NCBI GenBank assembly: GCA_025359355.1
Contig: JANYGR010000305.1
Coordinates: 1-25,573 of the forward strand
Source: Bacteroidota bacterium
GTDB lineage: Bacteria; Bacteroidota; Bacteroidia; B-17B0; Aurantibacillaceae
DNA length: 25,573 bases
Direction: 5' to 3'
Part shown: positions 1 to 7,193 of the stretch, piece after piece
How positions within the stretch are numbered: the first letter of the stretch is position 1
How the letters are laid out: every line of letters begins with the position of its first letter
Position numbers and translations under genes: made by a program
Notes under the pieces: generated by a model
The model's input: only the letters and a program-made list of their open reading frames with translations
Databases searched by the model: none
What the model was told of the DNA's origin: nothing

Positions 1-1
1 A

Positions 2-829
2 AAAAGAGGACATGAAATGTTGATACTCGATCACATGAAATGTGTTTTAGTAATAGAGCAAGGCAGACCACATATTTATTTTAATGGTAAAGAAGTAACT
101 GATGTAAATGCCGTCATTCCTCGTATTGGGGCAAGTGCTACATTTTACGGAACTGCTGTTGTAAGGCAGTTTGAAATGATGAAAATATTTACTGCCGTTG
201 AATCGCAAGCCTTAGTTCGCTCTCGCGATAAATTAAGAAGCTTACAAATATTGGCTCGCGCAGGTTTAGGAATTCCAAAAACGGCGTTTGCAAGTTCGCC
301 TAACGATAGAGATATTGATAGTGTGATTGAGGCAATTGGCGGAGCGCCCTGTGTTGTCAAGCTTTTAGAAGGAACGCAAGGTATAGGAGTTATTTTAGCA
401 GAAAATCAAAAAGCAGCGAAGTCTGTAATCGAAGCATTCTTGAAATTAGAAGCAAATATGTTAGTGCAAGAATTTATTAAAGAATCTAAAGGTGCTGATT
501 TAAGAGTGTTTATAGTTGATGGACAAATAGTAGGTGCTATGAAACGTCAAGCAAAGGAAGGTGAATTTAGAAGTAACTTACACCGCGGTGGCACGGCATC
601 TCTTATTAACTTAACGCCTGAAGAAAGAGCAACCGCTATTAAGGCTTGTAAAAAATTAGGATTAGGAATAGCTGGCGTAGATTTATTGCAATCTGATAGA
701 GGCCCTTTAGTAATGGAAGTGAATTCTTCGCCTGGATTAGAAGGCATAGAAGGCGCAACTGGCGTTGATATTGCCGGTAAAATCATTGAGTATATCGAAA
801 GAAATGAGTTTAATAAGCCAGGCGAGTAA
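2..829 (+). CDS. rimK: RimK-family ATP-grasp ligase (ribosomal protein S6 glutamate ligase-like), 5' partial
   Basis: ATP-grasp ligase resembling RimK, which adds glutamate residues to the C-terminus of ribosomal protein S6; homologues can have other acceptors. The reading frame is open to the window edge, and the upstream residues KRGHE continue a RimK-like N-terminus, so the ATG at 17 is internal and the true start lies outside. About 275 residues are visible against about 300 in E. coli RimK. Visible family signatures are the substrate-domain stretch VIPRIGASATFYG, the nucleotide-binding segment VVKLLEGTQGIGV, the lid strand LVQEFIKE, RQAKEGEFRSNLHRGG, and the metal-binding end MEVNSSPGLEGIEG. 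Its TAA stop overlaps the ATG of the next gene by one base (TAATG), which implies an operon and translational coupling. The family assignment is strong; the exact acceptor is inferred. Confidence 0.9.
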   Translation, partial: KRGHEMLILDHMKCVLVIEQGRPHIYFNGKEVTDVNAVIPRIGASATFYGTAVVRQFEMMKIFTAVESQALVRSRDKLRSLQILARAGLGIPKTAFASSPNDRDIDSVIEAIGGAPCVVKLLEGTQGIGVILAENQKAAKSVIEAFLKLEANMLVQEFIKESKGADLRVFIVDGQIVGAMKRQAKEGEFRSNLHRGGTASLINLTPEERATAIKACKKLGLGIAGVDLLQSDRGPLVMEVNSSPGLEGIEGATGVDIAGKIIEYIERNEFNKPGE

Positions 830-1770
830 TGAAAGATTTCGTTATAAATTCTCAAGTAATAAGTCCGGGCGAATGCAAACAAATTGTGTTAAACTCTTAC
901 GAATTACATACGAAGACAAAAATAGAAATTCCTGTATTTGTATTTAGAAGTAAAAAAACAGGGCCAACGCTGCTTCTATCAGCTGGTATGCATGGCGAAG
1001 AAACAAATGGTATAGAAATTATTCGGAAAATTATTACGCGCGATGAAATCAAAAAATTAAATTGCGGAAGCGTCATCGCTATTCCCGTTATCAATAGTGT
1101 GTCGTTTTTGTTTGGTAGCAGGGATTTGCCAGATGGTAGAGATTTGAACCGTTGTTTCCCTGGCAAAAAAAATGGATCTTTTGGAAGTCGTATTGCTTAT
1201 GATATCATGCAAGACATTATTCCGTTAATAGATTTTGGTGTTGATTTTCATACAGGGGGTGCTAAAATAAACAATACGCCACAAATACGTTGTGTATTTG
1301 AATTTGCAGATAATGTTTCGTTAGCCAAAAAATTTTCACCACCAATTATCATTGATAGTCCATACCGCGAAGGCACTTTCCGAAAAGAAGCTGCGAAGAA
1401 AGGAAAGCCTATTTTAGTGTATGAAGGCGGTGAAAGTATGCGCTTTGATTATACAGCTATCAACGAGGGTGTTAATGGTTGTTTGCGATTACTCAAAAAT
1501 TATAAAATGATTGATATCGATGCTCCAAATAATCATTCCGTTAAAATAAAAAAGGATACTTGGGTAAGAGCCAATGCCAGTGGGCTTTTCCACATGAATG
1601 CTTCAAACGGTGCATACGTAGAAAAGGGAGATCTGCTGGGTGTTATTTGTAATCCTTTTGGTGGCATCGAACACCAAATTCGTGCTTCAGTAGATGGCTA
1701 TATTGTTGGCGTTAATAATCAACCAGTGGTTAATCAAGGTGATGCACTTATCCATATAGGAATGGAGTAG
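829..1770 (+). CDS. Succinylglutamate desuccinylase/aspartoacylase (AstE/AspA) family zinc hydrolase
   Basis: 313-residue predicted zinc-dependent deacylase or carboxypeptidase-like enzyme. The zinc site can be read directly: H55 and E58 in GMHGEETNG, and H141 in DFHTGG. The family motif DGRDLNRCFPG is at about 102-112, and E199 in VYEGGE is a candidate catalytic glutamate. The C-terminal ~100 residues (VRANASGLFHMNASNGAYVEKG onwards) form the barrel-like extension typical of the family. The start overlaps the stop of the rimK-like gene, so the two are probably made together. The pairing suggests an amidohydrolase acting on the same glutamate- or amino-acid-modified substrate, but that is inference; the true substrate could be an N-acyl amino acid. 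No signal peptide is seen, so it is probably cytoplasmic. A hairpin terminator follows directly. Confidence 0.85.
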   Translation: MKDFVINSQVISPGECKQIVLNSYELHTKTKIEIPVFVFRSKKTGPTLLLSAGMHGEETNGIEIIRKIITRDEIKKLNCGSVIAIPVINSVSFLFGSRDLPDGRDLNRCFPGKKNGSFGSRIAYDIMQDIIPLIDFGVDFHTGGAKINNTPQIRCVFEFADNVSLAKKFSPPIIIDSPYREGTFRKEAAKKGKPILVYEGGESMRFDYTAINEGVNGCLRLLKNYKMIDIDAPNNHSVKIKKDTWVRANASGLFHMNASNGAYVEKGDLLGVICNPFGGIEHQIRASVDGYIVGVNNQPVVNQGDALIHIGME

Positions 1771-1782
1771 GATTTATTAACA

Positions 1783-1812
1783 GCTGATGTATCAATAAAT
1801 CAGCATTTTTTT
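1783..1812 (+). terminator. Rho-independent terminator after the rimK / hydrolase pair
   Basis: A 6-bp stem GCTGAT (1783-1788) / ATCAGC (1799-1804) with a 10-nt loop is followed by A and seven T residues (1806-1812). It sits 12 bases after the hydrolase stop codon and separates that operon from the secreted protein gene. The stem is short, so efficiency is uncertain. Confidence 0.6.
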
Positions 1813-1941
1813 AATCCATTTTACTTAAACAATTTAGTATTAACTATTAAGACTACCATTTTACTGAGTTATTATCATAAATAACCTATTAAAAAATTGT
1901 TACTAAATCAGATTTGACTTGTAAATTGCATTAAATTGTAA

Positions 1942-4464
1942 ATGATGATTTCCTTCTTAAGATCTATAGTCGTATTAATTTCTTTAATTTTTTTATCTAA
2001 TAAAAGTTACGCTCAGGTAGATTGTAATAATTCAGCCCCATTTTGTGCTAATCAAGGTGCTGTCACCTTCCCAGCAAGTACCAATACTTCAGCAGCAGCG
2101 GGTCCGGATTATGGTTGTTTATTTTCGCAACCCAATCCAGCTTGGTATTATTTTCAAGTATCTACAAGTGGTAGTATTGTTATTGATATTGCGGGTACTG
2201 GTGGCGGTGATGTTGATTTTATTTGTTGGGGTCCCTTTACCTCACCTACAGGCGGTTGCGGAAATTTAGTTGCAGGTAATACTGTTGATTGTAGTTATTC
2301 ATCTAGTCCTACCGAAACGTGTACAATAGCCAATGCTATTACTGGCGAATATTATATGTTATTATTGACAAATTTTTCTGGAATGGCTCAAAACATTTCG
2401 TTTAGTCAATCTACCGGAACTGGTAATACTAACTGTGGCTTGCTATCGAGCGGTGTTAATAGCCAAACAATCTGTCCAAATAAAACAGCGACTTTAACTG
2501 CTAATTCGAACTTGACAAGCCCAACGTATGTCTGGAATCCTGGAGGAGCAACCACAGCAACAATCAATGTCAGTCCAGCATCAACAACTATTTATACTGT
2601 AACCATTTCAGGTATTAATCCAGCAACTAGCACAGCTACAACTATTGTAAATACAGGAACTGTAACAGTATTAACAACTCCCACAATCGCTTTATCAAGC
2701 AATGGCATGGTTTGTCCAGGATCCGCTATTAATTTAACTGCTTCGCCTAGTTTTACTAATTACGCATGGTCAGGACCTCCAGCATACACTCAAACCACAA
2801 GTGTTGGTTCAGTATCTATTGCCAATGCCGCTAACGCAATGGCTGGTACTTATTCAGTTTTGGCCACTTCCATTCAGGGTTGCACAGCAACAGCAACAGG
2901 AACAGTTGGAGTAGTTACAACTTCTAGTGTTACTACAACGCCAACCTTTACGGTTTGCCAGGGAGGGGATGTGTATTTAACGGCTAGTGCAGCGGGTGCT
3001 TCAAGTTATAGTTGGTCTGGGCCTAGTGCATATACTTCAGCCGTTCAAAATCCAACCATTACTTCTATATTATTAAATCAAGCTGGAACATATTCAGTAA
3101 TTGCTAGTTTTGTGTCAGGAGCTACTACTTGTACCCAAATAGCTACAAGTACTATTACTATAATTCCTGCTTCTCCAGCGGCACTTAATCCAATTCCTAC
3201 GGTTTGTAATAATGGAGACATCGCTTTATCTGCTCCAAATGGAGGTAACGCTTATGCATGGTCTGGGCCGAATGCTTTTGTGTCAGCTGTCCAAAATCCT
3301 ACTGTTACCAATGCTTCACCAATTGATCAGGGTATATATACTGTTGTTATTACAACGAATGGTTGTGTCAATACAGGTACTGTTTTAGTTAACGTATATA
3401 ACCCCTTAAATTTCGCAACTACTCCGTCAGATATTGCTATTTGTCAAGGACTCACGGGGTCATTTAGTTCGAGTGGAATTGGAGGAAGTGGAAGTTTAAA
3501 TTACACTTGGAATCCAGCAACAGATTTATCATCTCCAAATGCTTCAACAACTTCGGTTACAGGTAATACAACAACAACATATACGCTTACTTTATCCGAC
3601 GCTAATTGTCCTGTTACTTTAACTCCAACAACAGTTGTTACCGTAACAGTTAATCCGAAACCGGTTATTACATTTAGCAGTAGTAATGCTAGAGGTTGTG
3701 AGCCATTTTGTACTGATTTAATTAGTTCAAGTATTCCAACATCTGCTAATTGTGTGTGGAAATTTACAGGTAACTTAGGATTGAATTCTTGTACTACACC
3801 TACATTTTGTTTTTCGAATCATGGAACCTATTCTGCTTCTTTAACGGTTACTGACATTAATGGTTGTATAGATTCGATTAGCCAAAATGCGTTTATTACA
3901 GTCGATCCAAAACCTATTCCCAATTTTGACTGGACAGAAGCTAACCCTACTATTATCTCTAATGAAGTTAAATTTACAGATAGATCTACTATTGGTTTAC
4001 CAATGACTAGTTGGAAATGGAGTTTTGGTGATAATTATATACCACTTGGAACAGATACATCGACCAGTCAAAATCCAATACATATTTATAATAATGTGGA
4101 TACATATTTAGCATCGTTGAAAGTGACTAATAGCTTTGGTTGTATAGATAGTATTACCAAACTAGTGAAAATTGAAGACGAATTTGCAATTTATATTCCT
4201 AACGCATTTAGTCCAATAAACGTTGATGGTAAAAATGATGTGTTTAAAGTTGCAGGTATGGGCTTTTTATCCGATAGTTTTGAAATGACAATTTATGATA
4301 GATGGGGAACTTTAATTTATAAAACAAATGATGTTACCAAAGGCTGGGATGGAACTGTTAAAGGCTCTATAATTGCTAAAGAAGATGTGTATGTATATAA
4401 AATAAAATTGAAAGACTACAAATTAAGAAGTAAAGAATACGTCGGTCATATCACACTTTTGTAA
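1942..4464 (+). CDS. Large secreted Ig-like/PKD protein with type IX secretion type B C-terminal domain
   Basis: 840 residues. A signal peptide (residues 1-24, ending SYA before Q25) precedes a Cys-rich N-terminal domain (~25-163), a series of Ig-like repeats (~165-570), two PKD-like regions (about 572-655 and 656-745), and a C-terminal domain (~748-840) starting FAIYIPNAFSP and containing MTIYDRWGTLIYK, GWDG and VYVYKIK. That last domain matches the gliding motility-associated (CHU_C) type B sorting domain, so the protein should be exported by the Sec pathway and then by type IX secretion to the cell surface or medium. Three Ig-like repeats share a Y-x-WSGP core, and two of these also carry AVQNP. 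No catalytic motif was seen; an adhesin or surface-layer role is likely but inferred. Upstream, TTG (1897-1899) and TAAATTGC (1922-1929) could form a weak Bacteroidota promoter close to the ATG. The gene appears to be transcribed alone. Confidence 0.9.
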   Translation: MMISFLRSIVVLISLIFLSNKSYAQVDCNNSAPFCANQGAVTFPASTNTSAAAGPDYGCLFSQPNPAWYYFQVSTSGSIVIDIAGTGGGDVDFICWGPFTSPTGGCGNLVAGNTVDCSYSSSPTETCTIANAITGEYYMLLLTNFSGMAQNISFSQSTGTGNTNCGLLSSGVNSQTICPNKTATLTANSNLTSPTYVWNPGGATTATINVSPASTTIYTVTISGINPATSTATTIVNTGTVTVLTTPTIALSSNGMVCPGSAINLTASPSFTNYAWSGPPAYTQTTSVGSVSIANAANAMAGTYSVLATSIQGCTATATGTVGVVTTSSVTTTPTFTVCQGGDVYLTASAAGASSYSWSGPSAYTSAVQNPTITSILLNQAGTYSVIASFVSGATTCTQIATSTITIIPASPAALNPIPTVCNNGDIALSAPNGGNAYAWSGPNAFVSAVQNPTVTNASPIDQGIYTVVITTNGCVNTGTVLVNVYNPLNFATTPSDIAICQGLTGSFSSSGIGGSGSLNYTWNPATDLSSPNASTTSVTGNTTTTYTLTLSDANCPVTLTPTTVVTVTVNPKPVITFSSSNARGCEPFCTDLISSSIPTSANCVWKFTGNLGLNSCTTPTFCFSNHGTYSASLTVTDINGCIDSISQNAFITVDPKPIPNFDWTEANPTIISNEVKFTDRSTIGLPMTSWKWSFGDNYIPLGTDTSTSQNPIHIYNNVDTYLASLKVTNSFGCIDSITKLVKIEDEFAIYIPNAFSPINVDGKNDVFKVAGMGFLSDSFEMTIYDRWGTLIYKTNDVTKGWDGTVKGSIIAKEDVYVYKIKLKDYKLRSKEYVGHITLL

Positions 4465-4490
4465 TATCTTTTAAAACTTTTAATAAGTAT

Positions 4491-4526
4491 AAAAAATCCT
4501 TTCTGAGTTTATAGAAAGGATTTTTT
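4491..4526 (+). terminator. Strong hairpin terminator between secreted protein gene and thyA
   Basis: Perfect 14-bp inverted repeat, AAAAAATCCTTTCT (4491-4504) and AGAAAGGATTTTTT (4513-4526), around an 8-nt loop. The 3' arm ends in six T residues. It begins 27 bases after the upstream stop codon and ends 28 bases before thyA, so thyA should have its own promoter in this short space, or depend on read-through. Confidence 0.85.
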
Positions 4527-4554
4527 AATTTAGAACCTGTTATTAGTAAATAAG

Positions 4555-5349
4555 ATGAAACAATACCACGAATTAATGCACCATGTATTAGCACATGGCG
4601 CAAAAAAAGAAGATAGAACAGGAACAGGAACCATTAGTGTATTTGGCTATCAAATGCGCTATAATTTAGCGGAAGGCTTTCCTTTAGTAACTACTAAAAA
4701 ATGTCATACTAAATCTATCATTCATGAGTTATTATGGTTTTTAAAAGGCGATACAAATATTAAATATTTGAAAGATAACGGTGTTCGTATTTGGGATGAA
4801 TGGGCAGATGCTGAAGGTAACCTTGGACCCGTTTATGGCTATCAATGGCGTAATTGGCCAACACCCGATGGAAAACATATCGATCAAATTACACAAGTAA
4901 TTGATATGATAAAAAATAATCCTGATTCGCGTCGTTTAATTGTAAGTGCGTGGAATGTAGCTGATATCAATCAAATGAAGCTTCCGCCTTGCCATGCTTT
5001 TTTTCAATTTTATGTAGCTGATGGAAAATTAAGTTGTCAATTATACCAACGTAGTGCGGATATATTTTTAGGCGTGCCATTTAATATTGCTTCTTATGCC
5101 TTATTAATGATGATGGTAGCGCAGGTATGCAATCTTCAATTGGGCGATTTTATTCATACTCTGGGCGATGCGCATCTTTATTCAAATCATATTGAGCAAG
5201 CTAATCTTCAGTTATCACGAGAGCTAAGACCTTTACCAACCATGAAAATTAATCCGAATGTAACGTCAATTTTCGATTTTACGATTGATGATTTTACGTT
5301 AGAAAATTACAATCCGCATCCACATATTAAAGCCGATGTGGCTGTTTAA
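4555..5349 (+). CDS. thyA: Thymidylate synthase ThyA
   Basis: Makes dTMP from dUMP using methylenetetrahydrofolate, in the cytoplasm. The protein is 264 residues, the same length as E. coli ThyA, and the key residues fall at the same numbers: R21 in the DRTGTGT loop, R126-R127 in DSRRL, the catalytic nucleophile C146 in LPPCHAFFQ, R166 and D169 in LYQRSADI, N177 in GVPFN, and H207/Y209 in DAHLY. The ATG at 4555 gives a full N-terminus. No dihydrofolate reductase gene follows, although the two are often adjacent; the next gene is frr, 54 bases downstream. The function is certain on sequence grounds. Confidence 0.98.
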   Translation: MKQYHELMHHVLAHGAKKEDRTGTGTISVFGYQMRYNLAEGFPLVTTKKCHTKSIIHELLWFLKGDTNIKYLKDNGVRIWDEWADAEGNLGPVYGYQWRNWPTPDGKHIDQITQVIDMIKNNPDSRRLIVSAWNVADINQMKLPPCHAFFQFYVADGKLSCQLYQRSADIFLGVPFNIASYALLMMMVAQVCNLQLGDFIHTLGDAHLYSNHIEQANLQLSRELRPLPTMKINPNVTSIFDFTIDDFTLENYNPHPHIKADVAV

Positions 5350-5403
5350 CAAAGACTTCTATATCAAAAAATAACGTAACTTTACACGATAAAAAATAAT
5401 ACA

Positions 5404-5964
5404 ATGAGCGATATAAAAACAGTTTTAGAAAGTGCAAAAAGCCAAATGGAAAAAACCATTGCGCATTTAGAAGTTGAATTAGCAAAGGTTAGAGCAGGAA
5501 AAGCAAATCCTTCGATGTTGGATAATATAATGGTAGATTATTATGGTTCTAAGGTAACGTTAAGTAATACAGCCAGTGTTAATACACAAGATTCTCGTAC
5601 TATAATTGTTCAACCTTGGGAAAAAGCTATGTTAATGCCTATCGAGAAGGCTATACAAGCTGCTAATTTAGGATTCAATCCTCAAAATGATGGCGTGCTT
5701 ATTCGTATTATCGTTCCGCCTTTGACAGAAGATCGTCGTAAAGACTTAGTGAAAACAGCTAAATCAATTGCAGAAGATGCTAAAGTTGGTGTCAGAAATA
5801 TTCGTAAAGAAGCTATGGAAAGCGTGAAAGCTCTTCAAAAAACGGGCACTCCAGAAGATGAGGTAAAAAGTGCTGAAACAAAAATCCAATCTACTACTGA
5901 TGAATTTGTTGTGAAATGCGATAAGCATTTAGAGCAAAAGGAAAAGGAAATTATTACAATCTAA
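5404..5964 (+). CDS. frr: Ribosome recycling factor
   Basis: 186 residues, the usual length of RRF, which splits post-termination ribosomes together with EF-G. Family signatures are KVRAGKANPSMLD near residue 30, VDYYGS, the central VQPWEKAMLMPIEKAI, LGFNPQNDGVLIRIIVPPLTEDRRKDLVK, and the C-terminal helix ending in KEKEIITI. The -7-like box TAACTTTA (5377-5384) stands 19 bases before the ATG, but no TTG is found at the expected -33 distance, so a private promoter is only possible. The start is preceded by an A-rich stretch rather than a Shine-Dalgarno sequence. pyrH, a common neighbour of frr, is not upstream here. Confidence 0.97.
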   Translation: MSDIKTVLESAKSQMEKTIAHLEVELAKVRAGKANPSMLDNIMVDYYGSKVTLSNTASVNTQDSRTIIVQPWEKAMLMPIEKAIQAANLGFNPQNDGVLIRIIVPPLTEDRRKDLVKTAKSIAEDAKVGVRNIRKEAMESVKALQKTGTPEDEVKSAETKIQSTTDEFVVKCDKHLEQKEKEIITI

Positions 5965-6005
5965 TATTCAAAAATTCTTTAGTTGACATAGGCACTTTAG
6001 ATAAA

Positions 6006-6275
6006 TTACATAACTTGTATATTATCTAAGGTGTCTTTTGTGTAAAAGAAATTAATGAAATTGAATACGGAAAAATGCGGAAGTGAATTGCTATTTCTAG
6101 TTGATTTTACAACCTTTTCGGGAGCAATTAGTTTTGTTTTTTCTTGAATAGTAACGGTAGTTGTTTTTACTATTTGTGGATGTTTCACACAATCTTTAGT
6201 GCTTGGTTGTTGTTTGGCACTCATTGTTAATATGCAACCAAATACGAACGTGTAAATAAATACTAAAGTCTTCAT
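6006..6275 (-). CDS. Small exported protein of unknown function
   Basis: 89 residues. The N-terminus MKTLVFIYTFVFGCILTMSA reads as a Sec signal peptide, with cleavage likely after SA at about residue 20; a lipobox-like VFGC at 11-14 is possible but has a poor -2 residue. The mature part is basic in the middle and ends in an aromatic-rich stretch (HFSVFNFINFFYTKDT). I recognise no family. It is convergent with frr and lies 41 bases from it. A short orphan ORF like this could be spurious, but the well-formed signal peptide and ATG start favour a real gene. Confidence 0.5.
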   Translation of the reverse strand: MKTLVFIYTFVFGCILTMSAKQQPSTKDCVKHPQIVKTTTVTIQEKTKLIAPEKVVKSTRNSNSLPHFSVFNFINFFYTKDTLDNIQVM

Positions 6276-6320
6276 GGTATGATTTTATACTATAAAAATA
6301 AACTATTTTAGGTAATAACC

Positions 6321-6344
6321 AAAATATTTATAACAGCTTCTTAA
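6321..6344. repeat. Short direct repeat, left copy (AAAATAT...ACAGCTTCTTAA)
   Basis: Shares AAAATAT and ACAGCTTCTTAA, with a 2-base length difference between them, with 7161-7182. The two copies stand outside the palindromic repeats that bracket the MORN gene. It may mark the ends of a duplicated or inserted segment, or simply be part of the same interspersed repeat family. Confidence 0.45.
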
Positions 6345-6347
6345 GTT

Positions 6348-6397
6348 GATCTCCGCTCCGCTAATCCCGATAGCTATCGGGATGTAATGTTGCAGCA
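6348..6397. repeat. Palindromic interspersed repeat, copy 1
   Basis: Contains a perfect 20-base palindrome, ATCCCGATAGCTATCGGGAT (6364-6383). Its 28-base core (6366-6393) matches 7052-7079 at 24 of 28 positions and in the same orientation. The region 6276-6437 holds no gene; this repeat is its main content. I associate CCCGATAGCTATCGGG palindromes with repeats scattered through Bacteroidota genomes, but copy number here is unknown. Confidence 0.8.
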
Positions 6398-6437
6398 CTT
6401 TATAATATATATCATCATTCAATTTTTTCTTTTGTAG

Positions 6438-7016
6438 CTATCTATTATTTTTAAATGTCTTGATATATTTTATTTGACCACTTGATTTATAGTATGTCCA
6501 TTTGCCAACCTTAACGCCATTTTTATAATCGCCTTCATATATTATTTGGCCGATTTTGTAACCACTTTTTTTATCATTATAATCAGTAAAATATTTAACC
6601 CAATGATATTCTTTTTTACCATCAAATTTTCTGTTGTCATAAGTGTCGAACTTCCATGAATTGCCTAAACTATCTCGAAGCCAAACTATACTACTGAAAT
6701 CCGAGGAGCCTGGTTTAAGATAAACAACAATATTTATAGTATCTTTAGTTTTTATTATAATTTTTGCCGTGTCAGTAATAAAACCTGGATAATAAGACAT
6801 TAAAAGAAAAGTGTCCATTTTTAATTTTGCATAAAAGAGACCATTTACGTCAGTAACTGCGCATGTTGCGAACGTTTTGCGATTAAATATTTTAGTATAA
6901 CAGAAAGCAACTCCTTCGTTTCTTGTTGTGTCATTCACAGTGCATTTAATTGTCTGAGAGAAAATACTTGGCCCTGAAATGGCAATTATAAATATTATTT
7001 TTAAAAGTCTATCCAT
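6438..7016 (-). CDS. Exported protein with carboxypeptidase-regulatory-like domain and C-terminal MORN-type repeat
   Basis: 192 residues from the ATG at 7016, chosen because it gives a signal peptide MDRLLKIIFIIAISGPSIFS with cleavage before Q21. A longer frame starts at 7073, but its extra 19 codons are translated repeat DNA (HPDSYREL comes from the palindrome), so that start is unlikely. Residues ~21-100 (CTVNDTTRNEGVAF to INIVVYLKP) resemble a carboxypeptidase D regulatory-like beta-sandwich. The end (YEGDYKNGVKVGKWTYYKSSG) is a MORN_2/YwqK-like repeat. It would be periplasmic or surface-exposed. The gene lies between two palindromic repeats and two short direct repeats. No function can be given. 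Confidence 0.7.
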   Translation of the reverse strand: MDRLLKIIFIIAISGPSIFSQTIKCTVNDTTRNEGVAFCYTKIFNRKTFATCAVTDVNGLFYAKLKMDTFLLMSYYPGFITDTAKIIIKTKDTINIVVYLKPGSSDFSSIVWLRDSLGNSWKFDTYDNRKFDGKKEYHWVKYFTDYNDKKSGYKIGQIIYEGDYKNGVKVGKWTYYKSSGQIKYIKTFKNNR

Positions 7017-7040
7017 TTTTTCGTCTATGGGTCGCGCCTG

Positions 7041-7085
7041 ACTCCACAGCTCCCGGTAGCTATCGGGATGCAAAGCTGCGACAAT
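7041..7085. repeat. Palindromic interspersed repeat, copy 2
   Basis: Imperfect palindrome TCCCGGTAGCTATCGGGA (7051-7068), whose core 7052-7079 matches copy 1 at 24 of 28 positions in the same orientation. It lies upstream of the MORN-repeat gene and is translated only if the improbable ATG at 7073 is used. The rest of 7086-7160 is AT-rich and shows no gene. Confidence 0.75.
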
Positions 7086-7160
7086 TACAGTTGTAGTATT
7101 AGTTATATATTATACATTAGCTATTATTGTATATAAAGTTAATGAATCGAGGCAACAAAC

Positions 7161-7182
7161 AAAATATAAAACAGCTTCTTAA
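7161..7182. repeat. Short direct repeat, right copy (AAAATAT...ACAGCTTCTTAA)
   Basis: Counterpart of 6321-6344. It lies 11 bases from the recG stop codon. Together the two copies bracket about 0.84 kb holding the MORN-repeat gene and both palindromes. Confidence 0.45.
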
Positions 7183-7193
7183 TTAAAATTACT

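Noticed and set aside
2..34. ATG at 17 as the true start of the rimK-like gene
   Set aside because: The frame stays open upstream and the residues before it match RimK, so the start is outside the window.
6438..7016. Reading the MORN_2/YwqK-like end as a toxin-antitoxin antitoxin
   Set aside because: The protein has a signal peptide and no adjacent toxin; the family label for this repeat is not evidence of a toxin-antitoxin pair.
7017..7073. 19-codon N-terminal extension of the MORN-type gene
   Set aside because: The added residues are a translation of the palindromic repeat and would bury a good signal peptide that starts at 7016.
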